Assembly: GCA_018881555.1 (NCBI GenBank)
Contig: JACAXG010000028.1
Location: 380,156 to 444,155, forward strand
Direction of reading: 5' to 3'
Length of the DNA stretch: 64,000 nt
Source of the DNA: Amblyornis subalaris
Lineage: Eukaryota; Chordata; Aves; Passeriformes; Ptilonorhynchidae
The notes beneath the pieces are model-generated. The model had not been told where the DNA came from, made no database searches, and saw nothing but the letters and a program-made list of their open reading frames with translations. The position numbers and the translations under genes are program-made. Below are positions 12,401 through 23,700 of the stretch, piece after piece (position 1 is the first letter of the stretch; the number at the start of each line of letters is the position of its first letter).

Positions 12401-15400
12401 AGTGGCTCTGAACTTACACACTAATGAACAAGCTCCTTACACAGCCTGGTCATGGGAAAGCGCTTCTTCACCATTGCCTACTGCAAAAAAATGGCTGAGG
12501 AGTTCCTGATCAGGTTTTCCAAAGGAACTTGTCTGCAGCAGAGACATGGATCGCCTCCCACTGAGACAACTGTATCCCAAGACAAGAGTGCTTCAGAGTA
12601 TTATGTGGGAACAGAGTAATAATAAAACACCTTGCAGTAACTTTAGCAGCAGTGGCTCTAGCAGAAAAGCCTGTAATGATCTAATAACACATTTCCCTTG
12701 CTGCCACTCCAGCNTTGTGAAATCCAGGGTAGTTTGAGCCGTAAATCCATCCCAGCTCTTCCTTTGTCATTAATTGTTAGGCTATTTGTATTACGTATTT
12801 CACATACCAAATAGACTACAATTTCATGGTGGGCTAGACTGCAGAAATGCTTCTTTTAATCTTTTTTAATTCTAAAGTGGTACCAAACTTTAATATTTTC
12901 TAATGGAGTGTATATTTTACTCACATCTAACAGTATCACTACAATTTAGGAGCAATAAAAGTCAAGCTCCCGTCTGTACAATAAGCTTGCAGCTCTATTT
13001 CCAAAGTTCAATCAGTTAACCTAGGAGAGCAATAACTTCCCTACAATGAGTAACGATGCAGAATAATATTTAGATAGAGATAAACTCTTTTTGCATAGGA
13101 AATTGCATTATGATTTGCTGGGTCTATGAAATTCTCAGCAAGATGCTTTAGTTTACCAATGCAGTTGTTGCCTCAGGCATTTTTCCACAATGCTTCAATT
13201 TTTGGGGGGGTTTCTAGAGGACTTTGAGCTGAGTAAGGAGCCGTTATCATTTCAGATCTTGTCGTGTGCAGCAGACCCAGCAGGACAGCTCCTGCACCCT
13301 CTTCCCCATGTTGGCAGTGCAGGATGAGCAGCCCAAACAACAGCTGCCCCATCTCAGGGGGCTGTGCAGTCCTGGGGTCTCTGCCCCTCACACTGTGGCC
13401 AGGACTGCCAGATCACCCCTGGTGCCCCAGCCCCTCTGGGGTTTGTCCTGCCAGACCCAGCTCCCAGGGGGTCACACACACGGTTATGACAGCAACTGCA
13501 GCAGGTGACTGGGTGCCCTGGATCATGCTCATTTGGCCAGATACCCCATTTCTCTGGGGGAGCCATTACCAAAGACAGAGAGCAGGAACACTGCTGAGTG
13601 CCATCTCTTCNCTGCCAGGCCCCAGGCAGGTGTAATGCCCTCTTATGTGCAGCACAGCTCAGCACCAGCACCACCCATGGCCCCGACATCCTCCCTCATG
13701 CTGCAAAATCACCAACCCCACCACACGGCCCAGCGCCCTGAAGCCCCTCCAGTTCATGCCCAGCTGTGGATTTACCTTTCTGTGGGAGATGAACAGCTGA
13801 TGTAGAGGAGGCAGAGCCCTTTGCTAGGGTACCCAGAGCCCTTTCCTCGGGTACCGCTGTCCCTCGTGCACCCTCGGGCTCTGCAGGCCCCCAGTGCCAC
13901 AGAGCAGAGGTGGTGATTGGTAATTTGGGAATTAAAAGCGTACAAATAAAGAGCCCAAAATGAGCTTGAAAGTGTGAGCACTGACAGTGCAGGGGAGCGG
14001 CAGCAGGATCGATGCCGGTGCTCCATGGGGACAGACCAAGGGGCATGAACCAAAGGCCAGTTAAAGACCTCCAGCAGCAATGATTTTAGGATCCATGGTC
14101 TGCCACTGGCATTTCTTGAGTCAGCACTTTGGATGGAAAAGGGTCGGTTTGTTGTTGAACAGGCAGGACCAGAGCCGAGTAACTGACACTTTGTCACCTG
14201 CACAGGTGACACAGNCCCTGCCATCCAGAGCTGAGTCGGGAGGTGACCCCTTCCCACATGTCTGGGGCTCAGGGGTGGGCCCTGAATGGGGGGCAGCAGC
14301 TGAGCCTCCCGTGGCACAGAGGCACCTGGAGGAGTCTCAAAGCCTCTCGGGCTGGTGCATCCCCCCATGCTGGTGTCACACAGGTTGGGTGGGTCTGTCC
14401 CCCCTTGACTTAGTGGCAGCAGCTCCTGCTGTTGGCTGCTGAATCCAACCATGGTTTAACACCGGGTCGTGGTGCTGACATCGGCTTCCCACAAGCGTGC
14501 TCATGGCTCAGCTTAATTATATGAGTGTCCATCAAGAACAAACACAGCAAGGGCAGAGCTGAGGCTGAAATAAAGTTATTTGCAGATGTGGATGAACACT
14601 AATACTAAATATATCAGTGTACTCATCTCAATGCAAGATGAAAGGAAATACCCTCTAAAACAAAGGAGAACTGTGGATCTGGGCTACCACAGCAGCGCTG
14701 CTCTGCTCAGATCCAAAATGATTAGTGCTAATAAAGAAGGGGGCCAAGTCCAGTCCAGCCTGGCTCTGGAGGGAATGGAAATCAGATTTTGGCTTGAAAT
14801 GTGTTACAGCAATCTCTGTAATACAAAATAAAGTCTGGCAGACGGAGTTATTTTTATCCAAAGCTAGTTCTGTTTAGTAGGTCGGTGGATATAACTGATG
14901 TTCCTTTGCTATTTCCTCTTCCCCCAGGTCCCCCTGCCTCAGTTTCTCCAGGCACTGACAAGATTGGAGCAGACAACTGCTGGTATATTTTGGGAGGATC
15001 CTACTTAGCTGTAAAAATCAATTGTGAATTTTGCATCCAGCCTCAGCATTTGGCCTGTTTATATTGCCAAATATATTCTGTAAAGAAGTACTGTACTTCA
15101 CAGGAGAGCTTGTCAAGGTAAATACCTTCATTTACATAAAATGTGACTAGCAATTGAAATGTTAAAGCCATAAAGAGCAAGTTTATGATCCATCCTTGAT
15201 GCCTGGATGTATAATATGACAAGGGGGGAAATACTGTGCCTTGCAACATTTACTAAATTGGTGTGTTGACACTGGGGAGGGAAATGGGAGACTTCGAAAA
15301 AAATGGTTGGAAGGTTTTTTTAAGGGGTGGTTTTTTGGCTTTTTTCTTCTTGCTTTTCGTAAGTATGAATCTTTTCCCCAGCCTTCTACAGTCAGCTTTT

Positions 15401-18400
15401 AAACACTGTCTTTCAGCTTGGAAACAGCAGCTACCTAAATAACAGGAGGAGCAGTGCCCACGAGCCATCACGTATGGAGCAGGGTCTGGGCAGCAGCTTG
15501 GCTGTGCCCAGGGAGAGGAGCTGCTCTCAGCAGGGTCAGGGCCCAATCCTGCCCTGCCACTCCCCCCATGCCTCAGACAGGCACCTTTGATCTAAACAGG
15601 AATTTCTCACTGTGATTGAAAAGATTCTTATAATTCAGGGGTTTCCTTTAAACTTTTTCAAATATAGGGGAAGCCAATTTAAACCACTTACAACCCTAAA
15701 TAGTGCTTACTAAAAAGTGGATTAAAAGGCTAAAATGAACTGCTGCCCACATGCACACCATAGTGAAATTACAATATCCACACTGGATGCTCTGTAAGTT
15801 TGATTGTGCAGGTTCCTCACCTGGACTCCACACAAACATTTCAGCCATTCATTCACGCTCATACCCTTGTACCCTTTGCAATTCATTGAAACCACTTCAA
15901 GCAAAAATCATTTGAAAGAAATTACCTCTGTGTATCACACTCAAAGCAGTGAGAAGTGTCCCACGTGAGCCAGTCCAGCCCCCAAAGCAATAAAATTTCT
16001 GCTGAAGTGCATGAAATAATGACTCACAGAAAAGGAGTCCCCGTGACAAGAAAAGGTAAAAGAAATCCATGAAAAGCAAAATACTCTGACCTTTGTTGAT
16101 ACAAGGTGTCACAAATTTGTGTCGGAATTTTGACTTTGAAAATCTAAAGCCTTTGCCCATAACTTTCTTTGAGAAGCTGTTGTTCCTTCTCTGCCAGTCT
16201 GGGCTCTGCACAGAGCGGAGTGAGCCTCTCTGAGGCAGGGAGCACGCAGGGGTCAGGGCATCATTTAAACCAGCAAAAGCCACCACCCCACTCCTCCCCT
16301 TTTGCTTCTCCAAGGGGCTATTTTTCCCCAGGCCTATTGTCCAGTTTTCTGTAACTCTACGCACACAAGCAGTACTGTGCTCACAGAGAGAGCGAAGCTC
16401 ACAAACTTTGACATCACAAATAACACTTAAGCCATTAGCAGCAAAGCACCAGAGCATTTACTAAGTGGGTTATTGAGCAAAATCCTAGAGAAAGGATGTT
16501 CTTGAGACTACAGTGCAACAGTTCAATGATTTAAGGGCTGGCAACACGTGCCAGTTCCCGACGTGCCCCAAGGAATGCTCCAAGGGCCATTGGAAGAGGC
16601 GCGGCCAGTGTGCTGAGCACTGGGTCCATAATCCTCCCAAGGGAGCTGTGGGGCTGCTCCTGTTCACAGGCTCCACGCACATACCAGGATCAGAGTGGGA
16701 GCAGGGCAGGACCCCAGCTGGACATGGTGGTGGGATGTGGCCCTCGTCACTCCCCTCCACCTTCTGAGGAAGCAGGGCTGGACATCTCCCTGCCAGGGCA
16801 GAGTGGGGCCTCTGCCTGGGCACTGCCAAGGGGCACAGAGAGCAGCACGCTGCCTCCCCCTCATGCTCCTACCCTTCTCTCAGCACTACGTGCTCACAGC
16901 CACCTGCAAATACATTTCACNCGGGGGCAGAAGTGATGACAAGCCCTGCAGGAGCAGGTGCTCCGGAGCCCTCCTGCCAGTGTGTTGGCCCTGGCACTCT
17001 CTTTGCAGGAAGAGCCAGTGCAGCACATAGGGGCTGCAGGTGCTGAGAGCAGCTGCCATTCCCATGGCTACAACTGAGCAGCCTGTGGATAACCATCATC
17101 AGGTGATAAAACACTGCAAAGAGAACCGATTCTTTCATTCATCCCATTCCTTGAGCTGAAACATAGCAGAAAGGAGGGAGACAACTGCTGCCCAGGAGTG
17201 TGCAGGGTGGGTTCCCCTGCCCAGCGCACAAGGCGGAGGCAGAGCCAGGAGTACCCCAGCTCTGGCACACAGCAGGTTCACTGCAGTAGCTCTGGGTGCA
17301 GAAGAAAATCCATGCCTGCTGCTGGAGTGGCCTCTCTTCAGTCCCCAGATGGGTGAAACACAGGGGCCAACCAGCACAGAGCCTGACCCCTGCTAGCAGT
17401 CCCCAGCCCAGAGCCGACCCAAGTGTCAGCAAAGTCCAANACACTGGATCCACAGAGGAGAGAGGCAGCTGAGTCACTACATTTCAGCAAAAGCCAACTC
17501 ACAGCAGGGTCCAGAAACAAAATCAATACACTTCCCCTAGGTTACCAGAAGTGGAGCGGGTACAACACTCTGGGAAGGCCTTTTGCGGGGAAACACAGCA
17601 GTTCCCAGGCTCTGCAGCAGTGCCTGTGGGCAGCAGCAGACCCCAATCCATCTGTGCACTGTAGGTGTTCCCACAGTGCTGTCAGCAGAGGCTCACGGTG
17701 CTGATGGAAGGGGTTTGATTTCCTGAGTGCCCTGAGCCAACTGGAGCAGCACAAGGCATCAGCCAGCAACACGATTACAGCTCACAGTGAGGTGACACTG
17801 TGTGGGGCGAGGCTGAAATGGCCCCAAGTTATTGCTACNCAACAGCTGTTAGGAAATGCTGAAGAGAGGTCCCACCACACATCCCCGGACACAATTCCTG
17901 CCAGCAGCTGTGGCAGCAAGAGCCGGGTGCTCCAAGGTTGGATCGTCCCTGTGCACACAGGGATGGCCCCACTGCCCCACCCTCCAGGTCAGCACAGGAA
18001 TGGAGGTGAGACAGTCCCATGGGAAGCAGAGCCCATGGCAGCCATAACNGCACAGCAGCTGCTTCCCCCACACAGACGAGCTGAGTGTCCTCAGGGATGC
18101 GACTGTGAGTGCTGGCTCCAGAGCCACAGCGAGCGGCTCCACGGAACCACTGGCACATGAGCACGTTCTTATTGCTGGGAGAAGAGCTCCCTGTCATGGC
18201 ATTATTCATTATTTGTATGAGGGCAGCAGCTCACCAAATAACACGCAGGCCTGACTGCTCAGGAGAACACTCCAAAAAACCCAGACAGGCGGTGCCAATA
18301 GCATTAGACATGCAAACCATCCCACTGCCTGTCGTGGTGACTGCGCCTGCAGCGGGGCCACTCCACACACACAGCTGTGTCCTGTCCAAGTCCTCAGCAC

Positions 18401-21400
18401 TGGAGGCCCACGGCAGAGAGGGGAACATGATCTAATCACAAATATGGCTGCAGCCTCTCCATGAGAGTTCCACCGAGGAGGAAGAATGGAGTAAAGCAAT
18501 GTTCATGTACACATAGAATTTAACTCTTCCAATCAGTGAACCTTAAAACTCATCAGTTTCAACTCACCACTATCAGGTGTTCTCTTTGCGTTATGGAAAT
18601 CATATTCGTGTTAAAACTAAGTCTTCAGAATACTGTTACAAATCCCCAGTTTTTCTGCTAAAGGCAGGATGTCAAGGTAGCTTTGAAAGTGTAAAGTGAC
18701 AGAACTGAACCCTTCACCGTGCTGAGCCTGCGAGCAGCTGGGACGGTGGACTGGGAGCACTGGGCTGTTCCACTCAGCTCGGAGAACCTCAAGGATGCCC
18801 AAGTGATGAGGTCTCCTGTGCTGGTTATTTGCACCAGCAGAAAGACACAACTAAAGCCCCCCCATGCTGGTGTCAGAGCCCCCACACCCTTCACACAGCC
18901 ACCCACAGCATTTCTTTTCCAAAACCCCCAGACCAGTCACCAGCAGCATGTGAGCATCCTGAGGTGTTGGCATCTGCACAGGTGAACCCGGTCCACTAGC
19001 CACAGCAGTGGGTAGCATGGACCCTGCGCAGTGCCAACCAGGATCCCCTCCCCCTCCAGTCACACAAAGCCACGGGGATCACAACAACCCCAGGNTCCCC
19101 TGCGGATGCCTGCCCAGCTCCCCGGGTCCTCTCCTCTCTGAGACCAAACCAAGGCCCCCAGCATCACAAGGGGACAAACCTGTCCAGGTGTCAGACACTG
19201 TGGGCAGTTTGCTGTTCCCATTATCCACAACATCCCTTCACACTTGTGTGCCCTTGATCCACGCCTGGGCGGGGAACTCGGGCATGTCCCAGATGCCGCA
19301 TCTGTCTGTGCTTGTAATGAGCATTTGGGGATGTAAACTCCATTACCTGGCCTCAGAGGCCTCTCTGTCATTCTGCTGTCCTTTTTGTGCTCTCAGAAAG
19401 CCTCTCGGTGCTTTTCCAAATGCAGGGTAGCTCAGGGCAGAGCTCATGGCATGGGACATGTCCACTGAGGCATGAGCATCACGCTGGAGAGAGCAAATGC
19501 CTGCGGTCCAGCCTGGCCACAGGGGACGTGCAGGGATCACTGTGCCTGGGCACGTGAGAGAGCAGGGGGACACTCAGACACTGGCTAAAAATCAGCAGCA
19601 GCTCCTGCAGGGAAGGATGGCGTATCCTGGGGGTTAGTAGGAAGGAGCAAGTTATAGAGAGCAACTTACAAAGGAACAGCAGAGGGAGATTGGATGCCGC
19701 TTAGGGAAAGCTGTACCATGGAACTTGTCCTTCAGACAGCCCAGCATTAGGATGGATGGAATCATAAACTGCAACCACACAAACAATTCTGGCAGCATAA
19801 CACAAACTAACCAAAACGAGCCTCGGCCCACTTTGCACCAGGATGTGTGTGGAAGACCTCTGTTTACAATTGCCACGTGAACTTTGGCCACTGAGCTAAA
19901 GACAGAGACAGCACACAAATCTTCAGCTTTCCCTACAGGTTACCAGGAAAACAGAGCAGGCAGTGTGGAGCTGCCATCCCGACGTGCCACCCCGTCCCCA
20001 GCAGCACAGAGCTGGCATCCCCTGGCCCAGTGTTTGCAGCAACTCCAGCATCTGAGGCTGTCTCGATAGACAGCCCAGACCAGAGACTCACAGCATTTAG
20101 AGCTTTTCAATATCCAGGCAGCAAAGATACAGGTAACATGGCATGGGGCACACACAAAGAAATGGCAGTGCCCTGGTGCCGTTTCCATTTTACAGGTGGA
20201 GAAACCAAGCTGGAGCTCTGCAAGGCTGGGAGATAATCTCGTGACGGAACAACAAAGCAAAGAACCCTGAAGGTCTGCCATTCCCTTATTTCACTATGTA
20301 AGAAAAAACTTGACAGTGTTAAAAGCTCAGCTTGTAATGCAGAAGTCACCATAAGGAGATGCTGGTAAAAACCTCAATAGCTGCTTCTTTGCTTAAAGAA
20401 CATTGACATTTCTGTGGATAGGAAAAGTCTCCAATTACTCTACCTGGGACACAGCTGTGAGCTGTCAGCCTCCCTGGTGCACTCAATCGGGTAATCTCAG
20501 AAAGGTCAGGAAGAAACAGCTGCTGGCATGGATGGCGATCTTTCCCCATTCTGTTTTTGGTTTGTGTTTGTATAGCACCAAGCCGGTCTGTGACAATAGC
20601 CTGCCATTGGTACAGCACCAGGGAAGTTGTGGCTGCCGCTGAAGCACAGACCACCAGCAGTGTCCTGCCCCTGGAAGGCTGAACACTCCTGGAAGGATGG
20701 GGGAGAAGCANGTGTTTGGGTTGGGCAGGTATGAAGATGATTATAGGTCAGGCAGCCAGGGCAGCTCCTCAGGGCTGCAATGGCAACAGAGCAGCAGTGT
20801 CATTTCTTTATCCTGTGCCCAGAGCGTCCATCCCACAGCCTCTCTGCACAGACCCTCACACACCAGCTCTGCCCCAACCTGNTTTTCTTCCACCTCTCAT
20901 CCAGTACAGCACAGCTCCAGGCCTAGAAACGAGCTGCACACACCAGAGAGCTGCTGCAGGGATAGAAAATATCAAACTGCATTCTGCAATTGTAAACCTG
21001 TGTGTGCCTCTTACTCCACGAGAGGAGTTACACCCACTCACTAGCCCTTTTCTAGTAACATGACTTTAAAGATGAAACAGCAACTGCTCACCATATTCAG
21101 TGCTTGATCTTCTTCTGCCTCTTTTGAATAAAACCAAACTTTTTTTATATGCTGCTTTCTATCTTCTTCTAGCAAATTTTCTAAACTTATTTTTTAAGTT
21201 AAACCTTTCCTCCAGGAAAATTCAGTACAATAAGATATAATTTCAGACACTGCATCTATAAACACAGTAACCACAGCCAGTCCTTTTTGTCTTCCCTGCA
21301 TTGGAGCAGCACACTGAAAACACTCTCAGGGACAACCTCACTTTCTCAGTGCTGATGTCCACTTTCTTGAAATCCCTCCAGAAAATGCCACAGCATTTCA

Positions 21401-22487
21401 CCAGAGCCAAGTGGACACCACACCAAGTGTTATGAAGACTTTGCTTCCACAATCCTCACAGAAAACTGCCTGGAGTTCCCCACATTTAAATACCCCTGAC
21501 ATGAAGACCATGTACTCTGTTTTAATACAGTGTGACCAGATAATCCAGGCAGTAACTAACCTGCTGCCTCTCATTTCTAGCTTCATTTTCAGAGGAACTA
21601 AGCAGCTGCCATACTAAGCATAACAAAAACTTCACTAGCTCAGCCATAGACCACTACTTATTATGGACAAATATGGTTTGCTTTGAATAGTAAACTACAG
21701 AGCTACTGGGAATTTTAAAGTTCCACTGATGTGCTACATTCTGCTCAGAGATTTTTAAAGAGAAAGAGAAACACTGAGCCATCACAATCCATTGATTTGC
21801 TAAACCTGGCAAGACATTTAACACATCCTTACTGCAGTCCAGTGTTTTCTAATAACCAGGACTTTAGACATAAAATTCCTCTAAAATGTTACCCAACATC
21901 AGACAACAATATTTAGAGACTTCTTCATGAACAGAATTAGAACTTATCAATGAAAAAAACTTCCTGACGTGGAACTTGTTGAATAAAGAGTAAACCTTAT
22001 TTGTGAATCAAAGCCTGTGCTCGCATGAAAGCGGCATCCTTCATCCCTTCAGCGCTAGCAGCACTGAAACAACTTGCAATCTTGTTTATTTCAGTAATTA
22101 TTAATTACCGACCTATTTAGGCGTGTTTTACACCAAGTGCAGCTGAACTGCTACGGTCTGCTCATGCACTCTGAGTAACCGAGAGGGACGTTATTACAGA
22201 TTTCCTGCCTTCCCACCAGGACAGACACCGCATTTTCAGCCACCACACGGTGCCAGGCGGGGCCCCCGGCGACCTCCCGCCCGCCCGGCACCGCGGCTCG
22301 GCTCTCCGGCTCCGCGCCCGCCGCGTCCCCACGGGGGTCCCGGAGCCCGCGCCTTCGCCCTGGGTCTCACCGCCCAGCCACCCATCCGGGAGGGAACAGG
22401 GGACCCCCAGGACCACAGAGGAGCTTCCCCCGCCCCGCACGGACGGGCATTCCTCCCCCGCCGCGGGCCGCGCCCGCAGCCCCCCGC

Positions 22488-22497
22488 CCTCACCTGT
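22488..22497 (-). other. HS3ST4: Splice donor of HS3ST4 exon 1 (phase 2)
   Basis: On the minus strand the sequence reads TACAG|GTGAGGG, with the last exon base at 22494 and the GT at 22493-22492. It matches the consensus donor CAG|GTGAGG. The exon stops after two bases of an Arg codon, directly after LEWY. This is the position where I know the two-exon HS3ST2/3/4 genes to be split. Reading through the donor meets a TGA at once, so the junction is required for a full protein. Confidence 0.92.
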
Positions 22498-23143
22498 ACC
22501 ACTCCAGCCCCTTCTCGTAGTTCCTGTCGAAGAAGTGGGGNTCGGTGCCCACGGCCCGCACGTCGGGGTGCGCCCGGATGGCCTCCAGCAGCGCCCGCGT
22601 CCCCCCCTTTTTCACCCCGATGATGAGCGCTTGCGGCAGCCGCTTCTCCCCATAGTCCGGCGTGGTGCTGCTGCCGCCGCCGCCGCCGCCGCGGCTGCCC
22701 GGGCTGCCGGCCCGGCTCAGCTCCTCGTCTGTGGTGCTCGACTCCTGCGGGTCCCTCTCGAAGGCTCCGCTCTGCGCCGTGATCACCTCCCCGGGGGCCA
22801 GCTGCGTCCTCAGCCAGGTGCCCGCCGCCCCTTCCCGGCTGGTGTTGGAGGCCCGCGGCGGAGCGGCCGAGGGGGCCGGGGTGCCGGGGCTGCCCGGGGA
22901 ACTGGCGGGGGAGCGCGGGGCCGCCGTGCCTGGGAACGCGGCCGGGGAACGCGGCGCCCCGGGGGCCGCCGTGCCGGGGAGCGCGGCGGGGGAGCGCAGG
23001 GCGGCCGGACCGGTGCCCCCCATCAGGCTGTAGCACAGGTAGGTGAGGCAGAGGGAGAGGCTGCACATGCAGAGGAGCTTCCGCGCCGGGGGCCCTTTAG
23101 AGCCGCGCCCGCCCGGCACCCCCGGCTGGGCGGGGGGGGACAT
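22494..23143 (-). CDS. HS3ST4: HS3ST4 exon 1: heparan sulfate glucosamine 3-O-sulfotransferase 4, N-terminal 216 codons plus 2 nt
   Basis: This Golgi type II membrane enzyme transfers sulfate from PAPS to the 3-OH of glucosamine in heparan sulfate. Visible in order: a short basic cytoplasmic tail with KGPPARK (residues 16-22), a membrane anchor (about 23-43, [20 protein letters not shown]), a Pro/Ala/Ser-rich stem (44-135) with one N-glycosylation sequon (N100-T-S), an acidic ESSTTDEEL segment, a Gly run (152-157), then the sulfotransferase domain. The domain starts at about [14 protein letters not shown], with the PAPS 5'-phosphosulfate loop GVKKGGTR (176-183) and the active-site segment [17 protein letters not shown] (201-217). 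The anchor, the ESSTTDE motif and the DYGEK start fit HS3ST4 better than HS3ST2 or HS3ST3, as I remember those families. The ATG at 23143 has G at -3 and gives a tail of the expected kind. The exon ends two bases into the Arg codon at a GT donor, so the gene is partial here; exon 2 is outside the window. One N at 22541 falls in the codon of the catalytic acid. Confidence 0.95.
22673..22693 (-). repeat. HS3ST4: GGC trinucleotide run encoding the Gly tract of HS3ST4
   Basis: On the plus strand a run of GCC/CCG triplets reads as RGGGGGGSS (residues 151-159) in the exon frame. It lies in the stem just before the catalytic domain. Such a run is prone to length variation and to assembly error. Confidence 0.8.
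22871..22996 (-). repeat. HS3ST4: Degenerate three-unit repeat encoding the HS3ST4 stem
   Basis: Residues 50-91 are three diverged copies of one block: [15 protein letters not shown] (50-64), [12 protein letters not shown] (65-76) and [15 protein letters not shown] (77-91). The DNA copies are in frame and GC-only in most positions, so replication slippage in coding sequence is the likely origin. The segment is a flexible linker between the Golgi anchor and the catalytic domain, so length change here should be tolerated. Confidence 0.75.
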
Positions 23144-23700
23144 GGCTGCTCCCCGCTCCTCGCCCCGGGCACCGGGCGCACATGGTGTCAGCCGCCGCCC
23201 GGCCGCCCCAGCCGCATGGGGCGCCGCTGCCCGCCCGCCCCGCCGCCGCCGGTGGGGGGGGAGCCCGCATGGCACGGTCGCCGCCGGCCGCCGCCGGGCA
23301 CCGGGGCGCTTGGGCTCCGCGCGGCCGCGCTCCGGTGCCGCCGGCTCCGCACTGTTGCCGCCCGAGTTCCTGCCGCGAAACTTTGTGCCGGGTGGGAGGC
23401 GGGAGCGCGTTCCCGGCGCGGGGAGGGCCCGGCCCGCCCCCGCTGCCGCCGCCGAGAGCGCGGGGAGCGCGCCGGGCCGGGCGGCGGCGGCGCCGGGCAT
23501 GGCCGGGCAGCACCGCGGACAGCGGCGGGAGGCGGCGCGGGAGCCCGCAGCCCCCCGGCCCGGGCGGGCCAGCTGCCGCAGTCCCGCTGGCCCACCCGGC
23601 TCGCGGGGGACAGCCCTCAGCTGCCCCACACCCCGCCCGCCCCATCTGCTCCCCAGACCCACCCGCCGTGCCACATCCACCTGTGTCAGCACTCACGGCA

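Larger units (their letters stand above)
1..22493 (-). other. HS3ST4: HS3ST4 intron 1 (5' portion, runs off the left edge)
   Basis: Transcription runs leftward from exon 1, so everything from the donor to base 1 is intron. No frame encodes the second half of a sulfotransferase (the 3'-phosphate-binding RNP segment, the cysteine loop, or the C-terminal basic PAPS residues), so intron 1 is at least 22.5 kb. This agrees with the very large intron known for this gene in other vertebrates. Content: GC-rich low-copy DNA with one short CR1 tail (7643-7714), a CpG-rich cluster (8495-8900), a few simple repeats, and AT-rich islands at about 6175-6530, 12740-13170, 14990-15260 and 21060-22130. No nested gene is recognisable. 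Confidence 0.88.
22250..23700 (-). promoter_or_regulatory. HS3ST4: CpG island spanning HS3ST4 exon 1 and its presumed core promoter
   Basis: CpG dinucleotides are extremely dense from about 22250 to 23700 and drop sharply on both sides. Exon 1 lies in the left half; the right half (23144-23700) would hold the 5' UTR and transcription start. No TATA box stands out, so a dispersed CpG-type start is expected. G-rich and C-rich runs near Sp/KLF consensus recur, for example around 23140, 23225 and 23260. The exact start site cannot be fixed from sequence. Confidence 0.8.
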
